From the NCBI RefSeq assembly GCF_900070365.1, contig NZ_LN850107.1, positions 4,960,001 through 5,024,000 on the forward strand: a DNA stretch of 64,000 nt, read 5' to 3'. Each line of letters begins with the position of its first letter. Within the stretch, counting starts at the first letter, position 1. Below are positions 14,657 through 24,229 of this stretch, one piece after another. The position numbers and the translations under genes are program-made. The notes under the pieces are model-generated. The model saw nothing but the letters and a program-made list of their open reading frames with translations, ran no database searches and was not told where the DNA came from. Source of the stretch: Alloactinosynnema sp. L-07. GTDB lineage: Bacteria; Actinomycetota; Actinomycetes; Mycobacteriales; Pseudonocardiaceae.

Positions 14657-16125
14657 GTACTAATCGGGGCGTAGATCTGGTCGAGATCGATCAGCAGGAT
14701 CCGGTCGTCGGCAGCTGCGGCAGCGAGGAGTTCGTCGGTGAAACCGGCCCCGCTGTAGCAGGCCAGCTTGGCCGCGCGGGTGTCCCAGCCTTTGACGGCC
14801 AGCAGGTCCCTGGCCCGAACGAGCCGCGAAATGTGGCCGACGCCCATGACCTCGCCCCACTTCACCTCGCCGAGTGCCAGTACGCCGCGCGGTCCGTCGG
14901 CGGGTGCGGCGAGTACTACGACATCAATCTCGATCTGGGTGCGGTTCTGCGGATCGTTGACCACACCCGCGCCGACCTCCGAGGGAAAGGCACCGAACAC
15001 GCTTTCGTCGACGTCGGCGGAGTACTCACGACAGAGTTGTTCGAAATGTGGGCCGACAACCTTTGACGTGAACATACGGCGCGAGTCCGCCCACAGCAAC
15101 GCCGCCCGCTTCCGCTCAAGCTCAGACCAACGCATCCGCATGATCGCCGCATAGAACGTGATCAGCGGCTCGGCGATCCGGTACCGGTAGCGATTCGACC
15201 GGAAAAGGTCCGGTTCGCGGGCCACCAGTCCACAGTCCTCGAGCACAGCGAGAGGATGGGCCAACTGATCGGCTTTCCTGCCGATATAGCTCGCGATCTG
15301 TCCATTTGCCGTGTTGCCCGCAGCAATCGCAGCCAGCACGGCGTGATAGAGCGCGGGATCGCGGATGTCCGATTCCTCGGCCAGCAGGTAACGCGCTTCC
15401 CGGAACAGCGGCATCCGCGGGCTGAGCACCGTCCTGGCGACCCAGGAGTCGAAGTCATCAATCCCTTGTGGAGTGTCGTCGTCCACAAAGTCCCCGCGAT
15501 AGGCGGGCGTGCCTCCCACTATCGCGTGGAGCTGAACAGCGAGCTGTGGATCATCGATGCCCCAGAATCGACTCGCGGCCCGATATCCGAATGGTTGGAC
15601 GACCAGTTCCAGGGAGGCGCGCCCACGCAGAGGCGCCTGCCCGGAAAGCAGCTTTCCCATGGCCGACATCGCGGATCCACAGAGCAGCAACCGGGCCGAA
15701 CTCTCCTGACCGGATCCGCCTGGCCCCAGCTCACGCTGGATGATCGAGGGCAGGCCGGGGGAAACCTTGGAGAGGAACGGGAATTCGTCGATGACCACCG
15801 GGACAGCGCGGTCGCGCACCGCGTGGAACATGGCCGAGATCGCATCGTTCCAGTCGCGGAAGGGCTCTGGAGCGACACCCGAGTACTCGGCGAGCGCCGC
15901 CGCGAACATCCGCAGAGACTCCTGTTCGGAGCCCTCGGTCGCGGCGAAGTAGATGCCGCCGGACTGCTCGGCGAGCGCTTCCAGCAGGAAGCTCTTGCCC
16001 TGCCTGCGACGTCCGCTGACGATGCCGAGTGTCGCCGAGGATCGGCGGCCCTGGACGAAGCTGGTCAGGCCCTCCCACTCCCAGTCCCGATCGAAGACTT
16101 CACTCGGCTTGGTGTACATCGACAT
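14647..16125 (-). CDS. ATPase with DUF234 nuclease-like domain, copy 2
   Basis: 492 aa, collinear with copy 1 over its whole length and, by eye, about two-thirds identical. Walker A is VSGRRRQGKSFLLEAL and Walker B VVIDEFPFLSK. The LLLCGSAMSAMGKLLSGQAP segment and the C-terminal QIEIDVVVLA / ALGEVKWGEVMG nuclease-like residues are kept. Both copies end in almost the same peptide (DRILLIDLDQIYAP). The pair therefore arose by tandem duplication, with both copies apparently intact. Separate repeat elements lie before each start, so they may be regulated apart. Confidence 0.82.
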   Translation of the reverse strand: MSMYTKPSEVFDRDWEWEGLTSFVQGRRSSATLGIVSGRRRQGKSFLLEALAEQSGGIYFAATEGSEQESLRMFAAALAEYSGVAPEPFRDWNDAISAMFHAVRDRAVPVVIDEFPFLSKVSPGLPSIIQRELGPGGSGQESSARLLLCGSAMSAMGKLLSGQAPLRGRASLELVVQPFGYRAASRFWGIDDPQLAVQLHAIVGGTPAYRGDFVDDDTPQGIDDFDSWVARTVLSPRMPLFREARYLLAEESDIRDPALYHAVLAAIAAGNTANGQIASYIGRKADQLAHPLAVLEDCGLVAREPDLFRSNRYRYRIAEPLITFYAAIMRMRWSELERKRAALLWADSRRMFTSKVVGPHFEQLCREYSADVDESVFGAFPSEVGAGVVNDPQNRTQIEIDVVVLAAPADGPRGVLALGEVKWGEVMGVGHISRLVRARDLLAVKGWDTRAAKLACYSGAGFTDELLAAAAADDRILLIDLDQIYAPISTEV

Positions 16126-16140
16126 CCCTTACTGGGTTGC

Positions 16141-16168
16141 AGTTCAGTGAACTGTGCTTCAGTGAACT
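16141..16168. promoter_or_regulatory. 15-bp-phased AGTTCAGTGAACT repeats before ATPase copy 2
   Basis: AGTTCAGTGAACT at 16141-16153 is a 6-1-6 palindrome, and TTCAGTGAACT recurs at 16158-16168, exactly 15 bp on. The elements lie 16-43 bp upstream of ATG 16125 on the other strand, in the region shared with the accD5 promoter. Confidence 0.5.
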
Positions 16169-16229
16169 ATGATTCATCATGTCGAGGTGATGTCGGATAC
16201 GCCACGCCCGCCGAATGGCGCAGGATCGC

Positions 16230-16235
16230 TAGGCT
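16230..16235 (+). promoter_or_regulatory. -10 box of leaderless promoter, accD5
   Basis: TAGGCT lies 8 nt before ATG 16244, with no ribosome site. Confidence 0.45.
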
Positions 16236-16243
16236 GCCGGTCC

Positions 16244-17881
<1,638 letters not shown>

Positions 17882-17895
17882 AGCAGGAGCAGCCC

Positions 17896-18105
17896 GTGAC
17901 CGAGACCCCCATCCTGCGCGTCGTCCGAGGCACCCCGGACGACGTCGAACTGGCCGCCCTGACCGCGATTGTCGCCGCTGCGGGCAACGCGGCGGCCGAC
18001 GAAAGCGCCACCGACCAATCGGCGTGGTCGTCCCGCACGTCAGCGGTCCGCCGCCAGCTCGACCACGGCCCCGGCGCCTGGCGCGCGTCAACCCTGCCGC
18101 ACTGA
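17896..18105 (+). CDS. accE5: Acyl-CoA carboxylase epsilon subunit
   Basis: 69 aa from GTG 17896, preceded by AGGAG at 6 nt; a GTG at 17878 overlapping the accD5 stop would add 6 residues. The diagnostic N-terminal motif VVRGTPDDVELAALTAIVAA is present, followed by a Trp in SAWSSR and a C-terminal GAWRAS. Epsilon subunits are actinobacterial additions that bind the beta subunit and raise carboxylase activity. It follows accD5 directly and ends 14 bp before the convergent glpD stop. Confidence 0.9.
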   Translation: MTETPILRVVRGTPDDVELAALTAIVAAAGNAAADESATDQSAWSSRTSAVRRQLDHGPGAWRASTLPH

Positions 18106-18118
18106 GCACTCAAATCAT

Positions 18119-19867
18119 CTAGAGAACCGGCTCCAACAGATGCGGCCGCGCTTCCGGCGCGGCCGACCGCGTGGCGTCGGCGGCCTCGTCGTCCGGCAGG
18201 GTCTGCGAGTCACGCTCCGCTTCGACTCTGGCCAGATACACCGCGACCTCGTGCTGAACCTGCGAAGCGGACCACCCCAGCACCGACCCCATCAACGCGG
18301 CCACCTGCTCGGCGCAGTCGACCCCACGATGCGGATACTCGATCGAGATCCGCGTCCGCCGAGCCAACGTGTCCTCGATGTGCAAAGCACCTTCACACGC
18401 CGCCGCGTACACGATCTCGACCTGCAGATAGTCCGGCGCCGCGTCGACCGGCTTCAGCAGTTCCGGGCGTTCCGAACCCAGGTCGAGCACCTCGTGGACC
18501 AACGCCCCATACCGGTCCAGCAGATGCCGCACCCGATACGGATGCAGCCCATGCCGCGCCGCCAGCAGGTCGGCCTGGTTCACCAGCGCGTGATACCCGT
18601 CTGCCCCCAACAGCGGCACCCGATCGGTGATCGAAGGCTGCAACCGCCCCGGCAGGTCGACCGAGGCCGCGTCCACCGCGTCGGCCGCCATCACCCGGTA
18701 GGTCGTGTACTTCCCGCCCGCGATGGCGACCAGCCCAGGCGCGACCCGGGCGACCGCGTGCTCACGGGACAGCTTTGAACTCTCCTCACTCTCGCCCGCC
18801 AACAACGGCCGCAACCCCGCGTAGACGCCCTCGATGTCGTCGTGCGTCAAAGGGGTCGCGAGCACCGTGTTGACGTGATCAAGGATGTAATCGATGTCGG
18901 CCTTGGTGGCCGCCGGATGGGCCAGATCGAGATTCCAGTCGGTGTCGGTCGTCCCCACAATCCAGTGATTGCGCCACGGAATCACGAACAGCACCGACTT
19001 CTCCGTGCGCAGGATCAGCCCGGACTCGGAGACGATCCGGTCGCGCGGGACGACGATGTGCACGCCCTTGCTCGCCCGCACCCGAAACCGGCCCCGGCTG
19101 CCGGAGGCGCGCTGGATCTCGTCGGTCCACACGCCCGTGCAATTGATCACCACGTTGGCCCTGACGTCGGTCTCGCGGCCGTCCTCCACGTCACGGACGC
19201 GCACCCCCGCCACCCGGTCGGCCTCCCGCAGGAAGGCCACGACCTGCGTCGACGTGCGCACGACGGCGCCGTAGTGGGCCGCGGTGCGCCCGACGGTCAT
19301 GGTGTGGCGGGCGTCGTCGGCCTGGGCGTCGAAGTAGCGGATGCCGCCGATCAGCGACCCGCGGCGCAGCGCGGGGACCATCCGCAACGCACCCGCACGG
19401 GTGAGGTGCTTCTGGCCGGGAACCGACCGGGAACCGCCCATCGTGTCGTAAAGGAACAGACCAGCGGCGGTATAGGGCCGCTCCCAGATCCGCTTCGTCA
19501 GCGGGTAGAGGAAGCTGACCGGCTTGACCAGATGCGGGGCCAGCCGGGTGAGCATCAACTCGCGCTCGCGCAGGGCCTCGCGGACCAGGCCGAACTCCAG
19601 TTGCTCCAGGTACCGCAGGCCGCCGTGGAACAGCTTGCTCGACCGGCTCGACGTCCCCGAGGCCAGGTCGCGCGCCTCGACCAGGGCGACCTTGAGCCCC
19701 CTGGTGGCGGCGTCGAGGGCGGCTCCGGTGCCGACGACGCCGCCGCCGATGATCACCACGTCGAACGTCTCTGACCCGAGCTTCTCCCAGGCCTGGGTCC
19801 TGACCGCGGGATCCAGCCTGCCGCCGATCGGGTCCGATGTGGATCGTGGGGGCTTGCGCGTGGCCAC
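18119..19867 (-). CDS. glpD: Aerobic glycerol-3-phosphate dehydrogenase
   Basis: 582 aa from GTG 19867, selected because AGGGAGG lies 5 nt upstream; a GTG seven codons earlier lacks that spacing. The FAD-binding Rossmann motif is FDVVIIGGGVVGTGAALDA, followed by SGTSSRSSKLFHGGLRYLEQ, a GlpD signature. Substrate-side motifs include IPWRNHWIVGTTDTDW and VAIAGGKYTTYRVMA. The C-terminal helical domain completes the family length. It oxidises glycerol-3-phosphate to dihydroxyacetone phosphate at the membrane and passes electrons to quinone. It is divergent from glpF-glpK, and together they form the glycerol pathway. The counterpart is Rv3302c. Confidence 0.95.
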   Translation of the reverse strand: MATRKPPRSTSDPIGGRLDPAVRTQAWEKLGSETFDVVIIGGGVVGTGAALDAATRGLKVALVEARDLASGTSSRSSKLFHGGLRYLEQLEFGLVREALRERELMLTRLAPHLVKPVSFLYPLTKRIWERPYTAAGLFLYDTMGGSRSVPGQKHLTRAGALRMVPALRRGSLIGGIRYFDAQADDARHTMTVGRTAAHYGAVVRTSTQVVAFLREADRVAGVRVRDVEDGRETDVRANVVINCTGVWTDEIQRASGSRGRFRVRASKGVHIVVPRDRIVSESGLILRTEKSVLFVIPWRNHWIVGTTDTDWNLDLAHPAATKADIDYILDHVNTVLATPLTHDDIEGVYAGLRPLLAGESEESSKLSREHAVARVAPGLVAIAGGKYTTYRVMAADAVDAASVDLPGRLQPSITDRVPLLGADGYHALVNQADLLAARHGLHPYRVRHLLDRYGALVHEVLDLGSERPELLKPVDAAPDYLQVEIVYAAACEGALHIEDTLARRTRISIEYPHRGVDCAEQVAALMGSVLGWSASQVQHEVAVYLARVEAERDSQTLPDDEAADATRSAAPEARPHLLEPVL

Positions 19868-20069
19868 TTCCGCCTCCCTGCTCGTCACACTCGTCCCCGA
19901 CGCTACCGCGTTCGAGGTGAGCGGGCATGGGTGCTCTGAGCCAACGGATGGACAGCGGCGCTAGCCGCAGGTAGCGTCCAGTCTCACTCAGGGTAGGCAG
20001 CGCAGCCGCCCGTGCCAGGTCGCCCCTGCCTGCCCCTCCGCCGCACAATGAGCGCGAGGGAGATCACTG

Positions 20070-20819
20070 GTGAACCTGAACTTCGGCGAGATTTTCCTGT
20101 GGGAACTGATGGGCACCGCGGCGCTGACGCTGCTGGGCTGTGGTGTCGTGGCCAACGTCGTGCTGAAGAAGTCGCTGGGCCACAGCGGCGGCTGGCTGCT
20201 GATCAACATCGGCTGGGGTTTCGCCGTCTTCACCGGCGCCAGCATCGCCGCGCCAAGTGGGGCGCACCTGAACCCGGCCGTCACACTCGGATTGGCGTCG
20301 GCCGACAAGCTCGACTGGGACAAGCTCCCGGCGTACCTGTCCGGCCAGATGGTCGGCGCGTTCCTCGGCGCCGTGCTGTGCTGGGTGACCTACAAACTGC
20401 AGTTCGACACCCATGACGAGCCCGCGGCCACCCGCGGCATCTTCGCCACCGGACCGACCGTGCCCAACTACGGCTGGAACCTCGCGACCGAGATCATCGG
20501 TACGTTCGTGCTCGTGTTCTGGATCCTGACCAGCCCCGGCGTCACCGCGGGCGCCGAGGGTGGCCTGCCCCAGTTCGGCAACGCCGCGCTCGGCTACGCG
20601 GCGGTAGCGTTCGTGGTCATCGGGATCGGCAACTCCCTCGGTGGCCCGACCGGCTACGCCATCAACCCCGCCCGCGACCTCGGCCCGCGCATCGCCTACG
20701 CGGTGCTGCCGATCAAGGGCAAGGGCAGCGCCGACTGGAACTACTCGTGGGTCCCGGTGGTGGGCCCGCTCGTCGGCGCCGTTCTCGCCGGCCTGCTCTC
20801 CCAGATCCTGCCTTCCTGA
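20070..20819 (+). CDS. glpF: Glycerol facilitator (aquaglyceroporin)
   Basis: 249 aa from GTG 20070 with GAGGGAG 8 nt upstream. It has six transmembrane helices and two re-entrant NPA loops: AHLNPAVTLGL in the first half and YAINPARDLGPR in the second. The Asp after the second NPA is the mark of glycerol-conducting members. It admits glycerol by diffusion. The gene is 27 bp upstream of glpK, so uptake and phosphorylation are co-expressed, with glpD divergent on the left. Confidence 0.95.
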   Translation: MNLNFGEIFLWELMGTAALTLLGCGVVANVVLKKSLGHSGGWLLINIGWGFAVFTGASIAAPSGAHLNPAVTLGLASADKLDWDKLPAYLSGQMVGAFLGAVLCWVTYKLQFDTHDEPAATRGIFATGPTVPNYGWNLATEIIGTFVLVFWILTSPGVTAGAEGGLPQFGNAALGYAAVAFVVIGIGNSLGGPTGYAINPARDLGPRIAYAVLPIKGKGSADWNYSWVPVVGPLVGAVLAGLLSQILPS

Positions 20820-20846
20820 CCGTCGCGACGAGAGGCGAACGAACCG

Positions 20847-22358
20847 ATGACCAAGTACGTGGCCGCGGTCGACCAGGGCACCACCTCCACCCGCTGCATG
20901 ATCTTCAGCCACGCGGGTGAGGTGGTCGCGGTCGACCAGCGCGAGCACAGGCAGATCTTCCCGCAGGCCGGGTGGGTCGAGCACGACCCCGAGGAGGTCT
21001 GGGAGAACACCCGCGCGGTCGCCGCGGGAGCGCTGGCCAAGGCGGACCTGCACGTCGCCGACATCGCCGCGGTCGGCATCACCAACCAGCGTGAGACCTC
21101 CGTCGTGTGGGACCGCAAGACCGGCAAACCGGTCTACAACGCGATCGTCTGGCAGGACACGCGGACGGACCGCATCGCTACCGAGCTGGGCAACCTCGGT
21201 GACGGCCAGGAGCGCTACCGGGCCAAGACCGGTCTGCCGCTGGCGACCTACTTCTCCGGCCCGAAGATCCGCTGGATCCTCGACAACGTCGACGGCGCCC
21301 GCGCCAAGGCCGAGGCCGGGGACCTGATGTTCGGCAACATGGACACCTGGGTCCTGTGGAACATGACCGGCGGCCCCGACGGCGGCGTGCACGTCACCGA
21401 CCCGACCAACGCGTCGCGGACGCTGCTGATGGACCTGTCGACCCTGTCTTGGGACGCCGATATCGCAGGCGAGATGGGCGTGCCGCTGGCGATGCTGCCG
21501 GAGATCCGCTCGTCGTCGGAGGAGTACGGCAACGTCCGGGAGCGTGGCGCCCTCGCGGGCGTGCCGATCTCGGGCATCCTCGGCGACCAGCAGGCGGCGA
21601 CCTTCGGCCAGGCGTGCCTGTCGCCCGGCGAGGCCAAGAACACTTACGGGACAGGCAATTTCGTGCTGCTCAACACGGGCACGGATCAGGTGATGAGCCA
21701 GAACGGCCTGCTGACAACGGTTTGCTACAAGATCGGCTCGCAGGATCCGGTGTACGCACTGGAAGGGTCGATCGCGGTGACCGGGTCGCTGGTCCAGTGG
21801 ATCAGGGACAACCTGGGCATGATCAGCTCGGCGGCCGAGATCGAGGAACACGCCCGCACGGTCGAGGACAACGGCGGCTGCTATTTCGTCCCCGCGTTCT
21901 CCGGCCTGTTCGCCCCCTACTGGCGCTCGGACGCGCGCGGCGCGATCGTCGGCCTGACGAGGTTCGTGAACAAGGGCCACCTGGCGCGCGCGGTCCTGGA
22001 GGCCACCGCGTTCCAGACCCGTGAGGTCATCGACGCCATGAACGCCGACTCGGGGGTGCCGCTGACGGCGTTGAAGGTCGACGGCGGGATGGTCGGCAAC
22101 GAGCTGCTGATGCAGTTCCAGGCCGACATCCTCGGCGTCGCCGTCATCCGGCCCAAGGTCGCCGAGACCACGGCTCTTGGCGCGGCGTACGCGGCGGGCC
22201 TGGCGGTCGGCTTCTGGGAGAGCGAGGACGACATCCGCACGAACTGGGCCAAGGACAAGGAATGGACCCCCGCGATGGACGACGCCGCGCGGGACAAGAA
22301 CTACGCCCAGTGGAAGAAGGCCGTGACCAGGACGTTCGACTGGGTCGAACACGACTGA
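20847..22358 (+). CDS. glpK: Glycerol kinase
   Basis: 503 aa, the usual length. The FGGY kinase fold starts with the phosphate-binding [12 protein letters not shown]. Later motifs are [28 protein letters not shown]-like [23 protein letters not shown] and [11 protein letters not shown], then [18 protein letters not shown] and [15 protein letters not shown]. It phosphorylates glycerol to glycerol-3-phosphate, the substrate of GlpD. The ATG is preceded by GAGAGG at 11 nt, and a strong hairpin follows the stop. Confidence 0.96.
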   Translation: MTKYVAAVDQGTTSTRCMIFSHAGEVVAVDQREHRQIFPQAGWVEHDPEEVWENTRAVAAGALAKADLHVADIAAVGITNQRETSVVWDRKTGKPVYNAIVWQDTRTDRIATELGNLGDGQERYRAKTGLPLATYFSGPKIRWILDNVDGARAKAEAGDLMFGNMDTWVLWNMTGGPDGGVHVTDPTNASRTLLMDLSTLSWDADIAGEMGVPLAMLPEIRSSSEEYGNVRERGALAGVPISGILGDQQAATFGQACLSPGEAKNTYGTGNFVLLNTGTDQVMSQNGLLTTVCYKIGSQDPVYALEGSIAVTGSLVQWIRDNLGMISSAAEIEEHARTVEDNGGCYFVPAFSGLFAPYWRSDARGAIVGLTRFVNKGHLARAVLEATAFQTREVIDAMNADSGVPLTALKVDGGMVGNELLMQFQADILGVAVIRPKVAETTALGAAYAAGLAVGFWESEDDIRTNWAKDKEWTPAMDDAARDKNYAQWKKAVTRTFDWVEHD

Positions 22359-22362
22359 GCCG

Positions 22363-22406
22363 CCGGTCGGCCCAGGTCGGGAGTGGGCCCCGACCTGGGC
22401 GACCGG
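22363..22406. terminator. Bidirectional hairpin between glpK and DUF4190 gene
   Basis: CCGGTCG-g-CCCAGGTCGGG at 22363-22381 pairs with CCCGACCTGGGCGACCGG at 22389-22406, an 18-bp stem with one bulged base and a 7-nt loop. It fills the gap between the convergent stops, as expected for a shared terminator. There is no T-run, as usual in high-GC genomes. Confidence 0.8.
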
Positions 22407-22787
22407 TCAGCTCGACGCGACCGCGATGAACGCGATCAGCCAGATCGTCACCCCGATGACGCCGCACACCAGGCCCGCGATGGCCAGACCCTTGTTGTTC
22501 GCCTCGCCGCGGTTGGCCTTGGCCATGCCGACACCGGACAGCGACACGCCGATGATCGCCAGGACGAGGCCGATCAGCGGAACCCAGAACAGGATCAGGC
22601 CGAGCAGGCCGGTGACGAACCCGGCGGTGCCGAGCCCGTTCTGCGGCGCGGCCGGACCGTGGTACCCGGCCTGCGCCGGATATCCCTGCTGCGGGTATGC
22701 GGGCGCCTGCGGCGCATAGCCGTAGGAGCCTGGCTGCGACTCAGCGGGCTGGCCATAGGGCTCGTCGGATTGCGGCGGATACGTCAC
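22407..22787 (-). CDS. DUF4190 small membrane protein
   Basis: 126 aa. The first ~45 residues are Pro/Gln/Tyr-rich and disordered (YGYAPQAPAYPQQGYPAQAG). The rest is a DUF4190 domain with two long hydrophobic helices (TAGFVTGLLGLILFWVPLIG; AIAGLVCGVIGVTIWLIAFI) joined by a short loop with MAKANRGEANNKG. Such proteins are cell-envelope proteins of unknown function. GAGAGAGG lies upstream of the GTG. The zinc-ribbon gene precedes it by 75 bp on the same strand and may be co-transcribed. Confidence 0.85.
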   Translation of the reverse strand: MTYPPQSDEPYGQPAESQPGSYGYAPQAPAYPQQGYPAQAGYHGPAAPQNGLGTAGFVTGLLGLILFWVPLIGLVLAIIGVSLSGVGMAKANRGEANNKGLAIAGLVCGVIGVTIWLIAFIAVASS

Positions 22788-22862
22788 AGGACTGTGCCTC
22801 TCTCAGTGGTAGATCCCCGCACGCCATGTCGCGGCCCGACTGCCCACCGTTACGGGCCGCGG

Positions 22863-22997
22863 CTATCTGCGGGCCGATATCGGTTCGAACAACAGCCTCG
22901 GCACCTGGCCGATACCGCCACACCGCGGGCAGAAGTCCCGTCGGTTGGGCGCGAGCCCTGAGCCAAGACATTCCGGACATTCCATTCGGCGAGACAT
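22863..22997 (-). CDS. 44-residue zinc-ribbon protein
   Basis: A short gene starting at ATG 22997 with a well placed GGAGG 4 nt upstream. It has two knuckles, CPECLGSG and CPRCGGIG, each Cys-x2-Cys followed by a Gly pair, like half of a DnaJ central zinc domain. The peptide ends LLFEPISARR and has no membrane segment. I infer that it binds one zinc ion. The partner is unknown, and it could act as a chaperone cofactor or small regulator. The gene is transcribed towards the DUF4190 gene, 75 bp away. Confidence 0.7.
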   Translation of the reverse strand: MSRRMECPECLGSGLAPNRRDFCPRCGGIGQVPRLLFEPISARR

Positions 22998-23184
22998 AGT
23001 GCCTCCAGAGACCGTCGGGACCGGACTGGTTCCCGCGTCTCCAGACGTACCGCGCCAGTAGAGCGATCCCTATACGTTTGGGGGAGATTCACCCAACCCG
23101 GCTACCCAGATGTGTGGCTCGAACACGGTGAGTATGTCTCGTGTCTTTGTCACCCGACTCGACGGTTTCTGGTTGACTCGGATC

Positions 23185-24195
23185 ATGAACGTGAATCGAA
23201 GGTCCGCACTGGGCCTGGGTGCCGCCGCTGTCGGCACCGTATTGGGGGTCGGAACCACTACCGCCGCGGCGGAGGACGCTTCGACGACCGCCGCCCAGGC
23301 GTGCGGCCGGGTCAGGAGGGTCTACGAGCGCGAGACCGCGAAGTCGCTGGGCACGTGGGCGTCGTATATCAGCGTGTCCGATGTGGACGGTGCGGCGAGC
23401 GCGGCTGTCGATGTTCGGGCCGATGAGGTTGTGGAGGCGTACAGCGTCAACAAGATCGCGGTCGCGGTGGCGGTGTTGGACAAGATCGACCGCGGTCTGC
23501 TGACGCTCGATCAGCGGGTGGAAGTCAGTAGTGCCATTGTCAGTCGGGACACCGATGGGATCTTTGGTCTCGATGGGGCGTACCCGAGTCAGGTGACTCT
23601 TGGGCACGTGCTCGCGACGCTGCTTACGGTGTCTGACAACACTTGTGTGCGTCTGTGTGGTCTCGTTTGTCCGGCCGCCGAGTTGAATGAGATCTTGCGG
23701 GGTAAGGGGTTTGTGCATACGCAGGTGAAGCCGGTGGCGAATCCGAATCGGTTCTTCCTGGGTAAGACGACGGCGCGGGAGACGCATGCTTTGCTGCGGC
23801 GGTTGGTTGATGGGGAGTTGCTTTCGGCGACGTCTTCGGCTTATCTGTTGTCGCTTCTGCGGTCGCTAACCTCGTTCACTGATGGCATCCGGCTGAATCT
23901 CAGCTCCGCGGAACGCCTGAAAGTAGCGACGAAGGCAGGCTGGTTCGCCGACGGGCGCAACGAGGCGGGCATCGTGTTCAACACCGCTGACAAGCCGACA
24001 GCGTTCTACGCGCTGTTCGCGTCCGGTCAGTTCGCCGGTGATCAGGCCGCGAACGCCGACAACTACAGCGCGAACCACCCTGCGCTGCGGGCACGGCAGG
24101 TGATTGGGCGGACGTTGGTTGACGCGGTCGCTCGGCTTGACACTCCTGCGGCTCGGCAGGCCGCGCCGGGGTATCGGGCGTCGAACGGAGGCTGA
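23185..24195 (+). CDS. Tat-exported serine hydrolase, class A beta-lactamase fold
   Basis: 336 aa from ATG 23185. The N-terminus NVNRRSALGLGAAAVG is a twin-arginine signal ending in an Ala-rich cleavage region. The beta-lactamase-type active-site elements are Ser-x-x-Lys in AYSVNKIAVAVAVLDK, Ser-Asp-Asn in LTVSDNTCVRLC, and Lys-x-Gly in VATKAGWF. The Glu166-type motif is not clear, so it may be a penicillin-binding or other serine hydrolase rather than an antibiotic-hydrolysing enzyme. The middle third uses more A/T-ending codons than its neighbours. It acts outside the cell or in the wall space. Confidence 0.8.
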   Translation: MNVNRRSALGLGAAAVGTVLGVGTTTAAAEDASTTAAQACGRVRRVYERETAKSLGTWASYISVSDVDGAASAAVDVRADEVVEAYSVNKIAVAVAVLDKIDRGLLTLDQRVEVSSAIVSRDTDGIFGLDGAYPSQVTLGHVLATLLTVSDNTCVRLCGLVCPAAELNEILRGKGFVHTQVKPVANPNRFFLGKTTARETHALLRRLVDGELLSATSSAYLLSLLRSLTSFTDGIRLNLSSAERLKVATKAGWFADGRNEAGIVFNTADKPTAFYALFASGQFAGDQAANADNYSANHPALRARQVIGRTLVDAVARLDTPAARQAAPGYRASNGG

Positions 24196-24229
24196 GCCGG
24201 TGGGCGCCTGTCCCTCACCTTGTCTATCT

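Noticed and set aside
20064..22352. Minus-strand frame of 762 codons opposite glpF-glpK
   Set aside because: Its reading is a complement artefact; glpF and glpK have full motifs on the plus strand.
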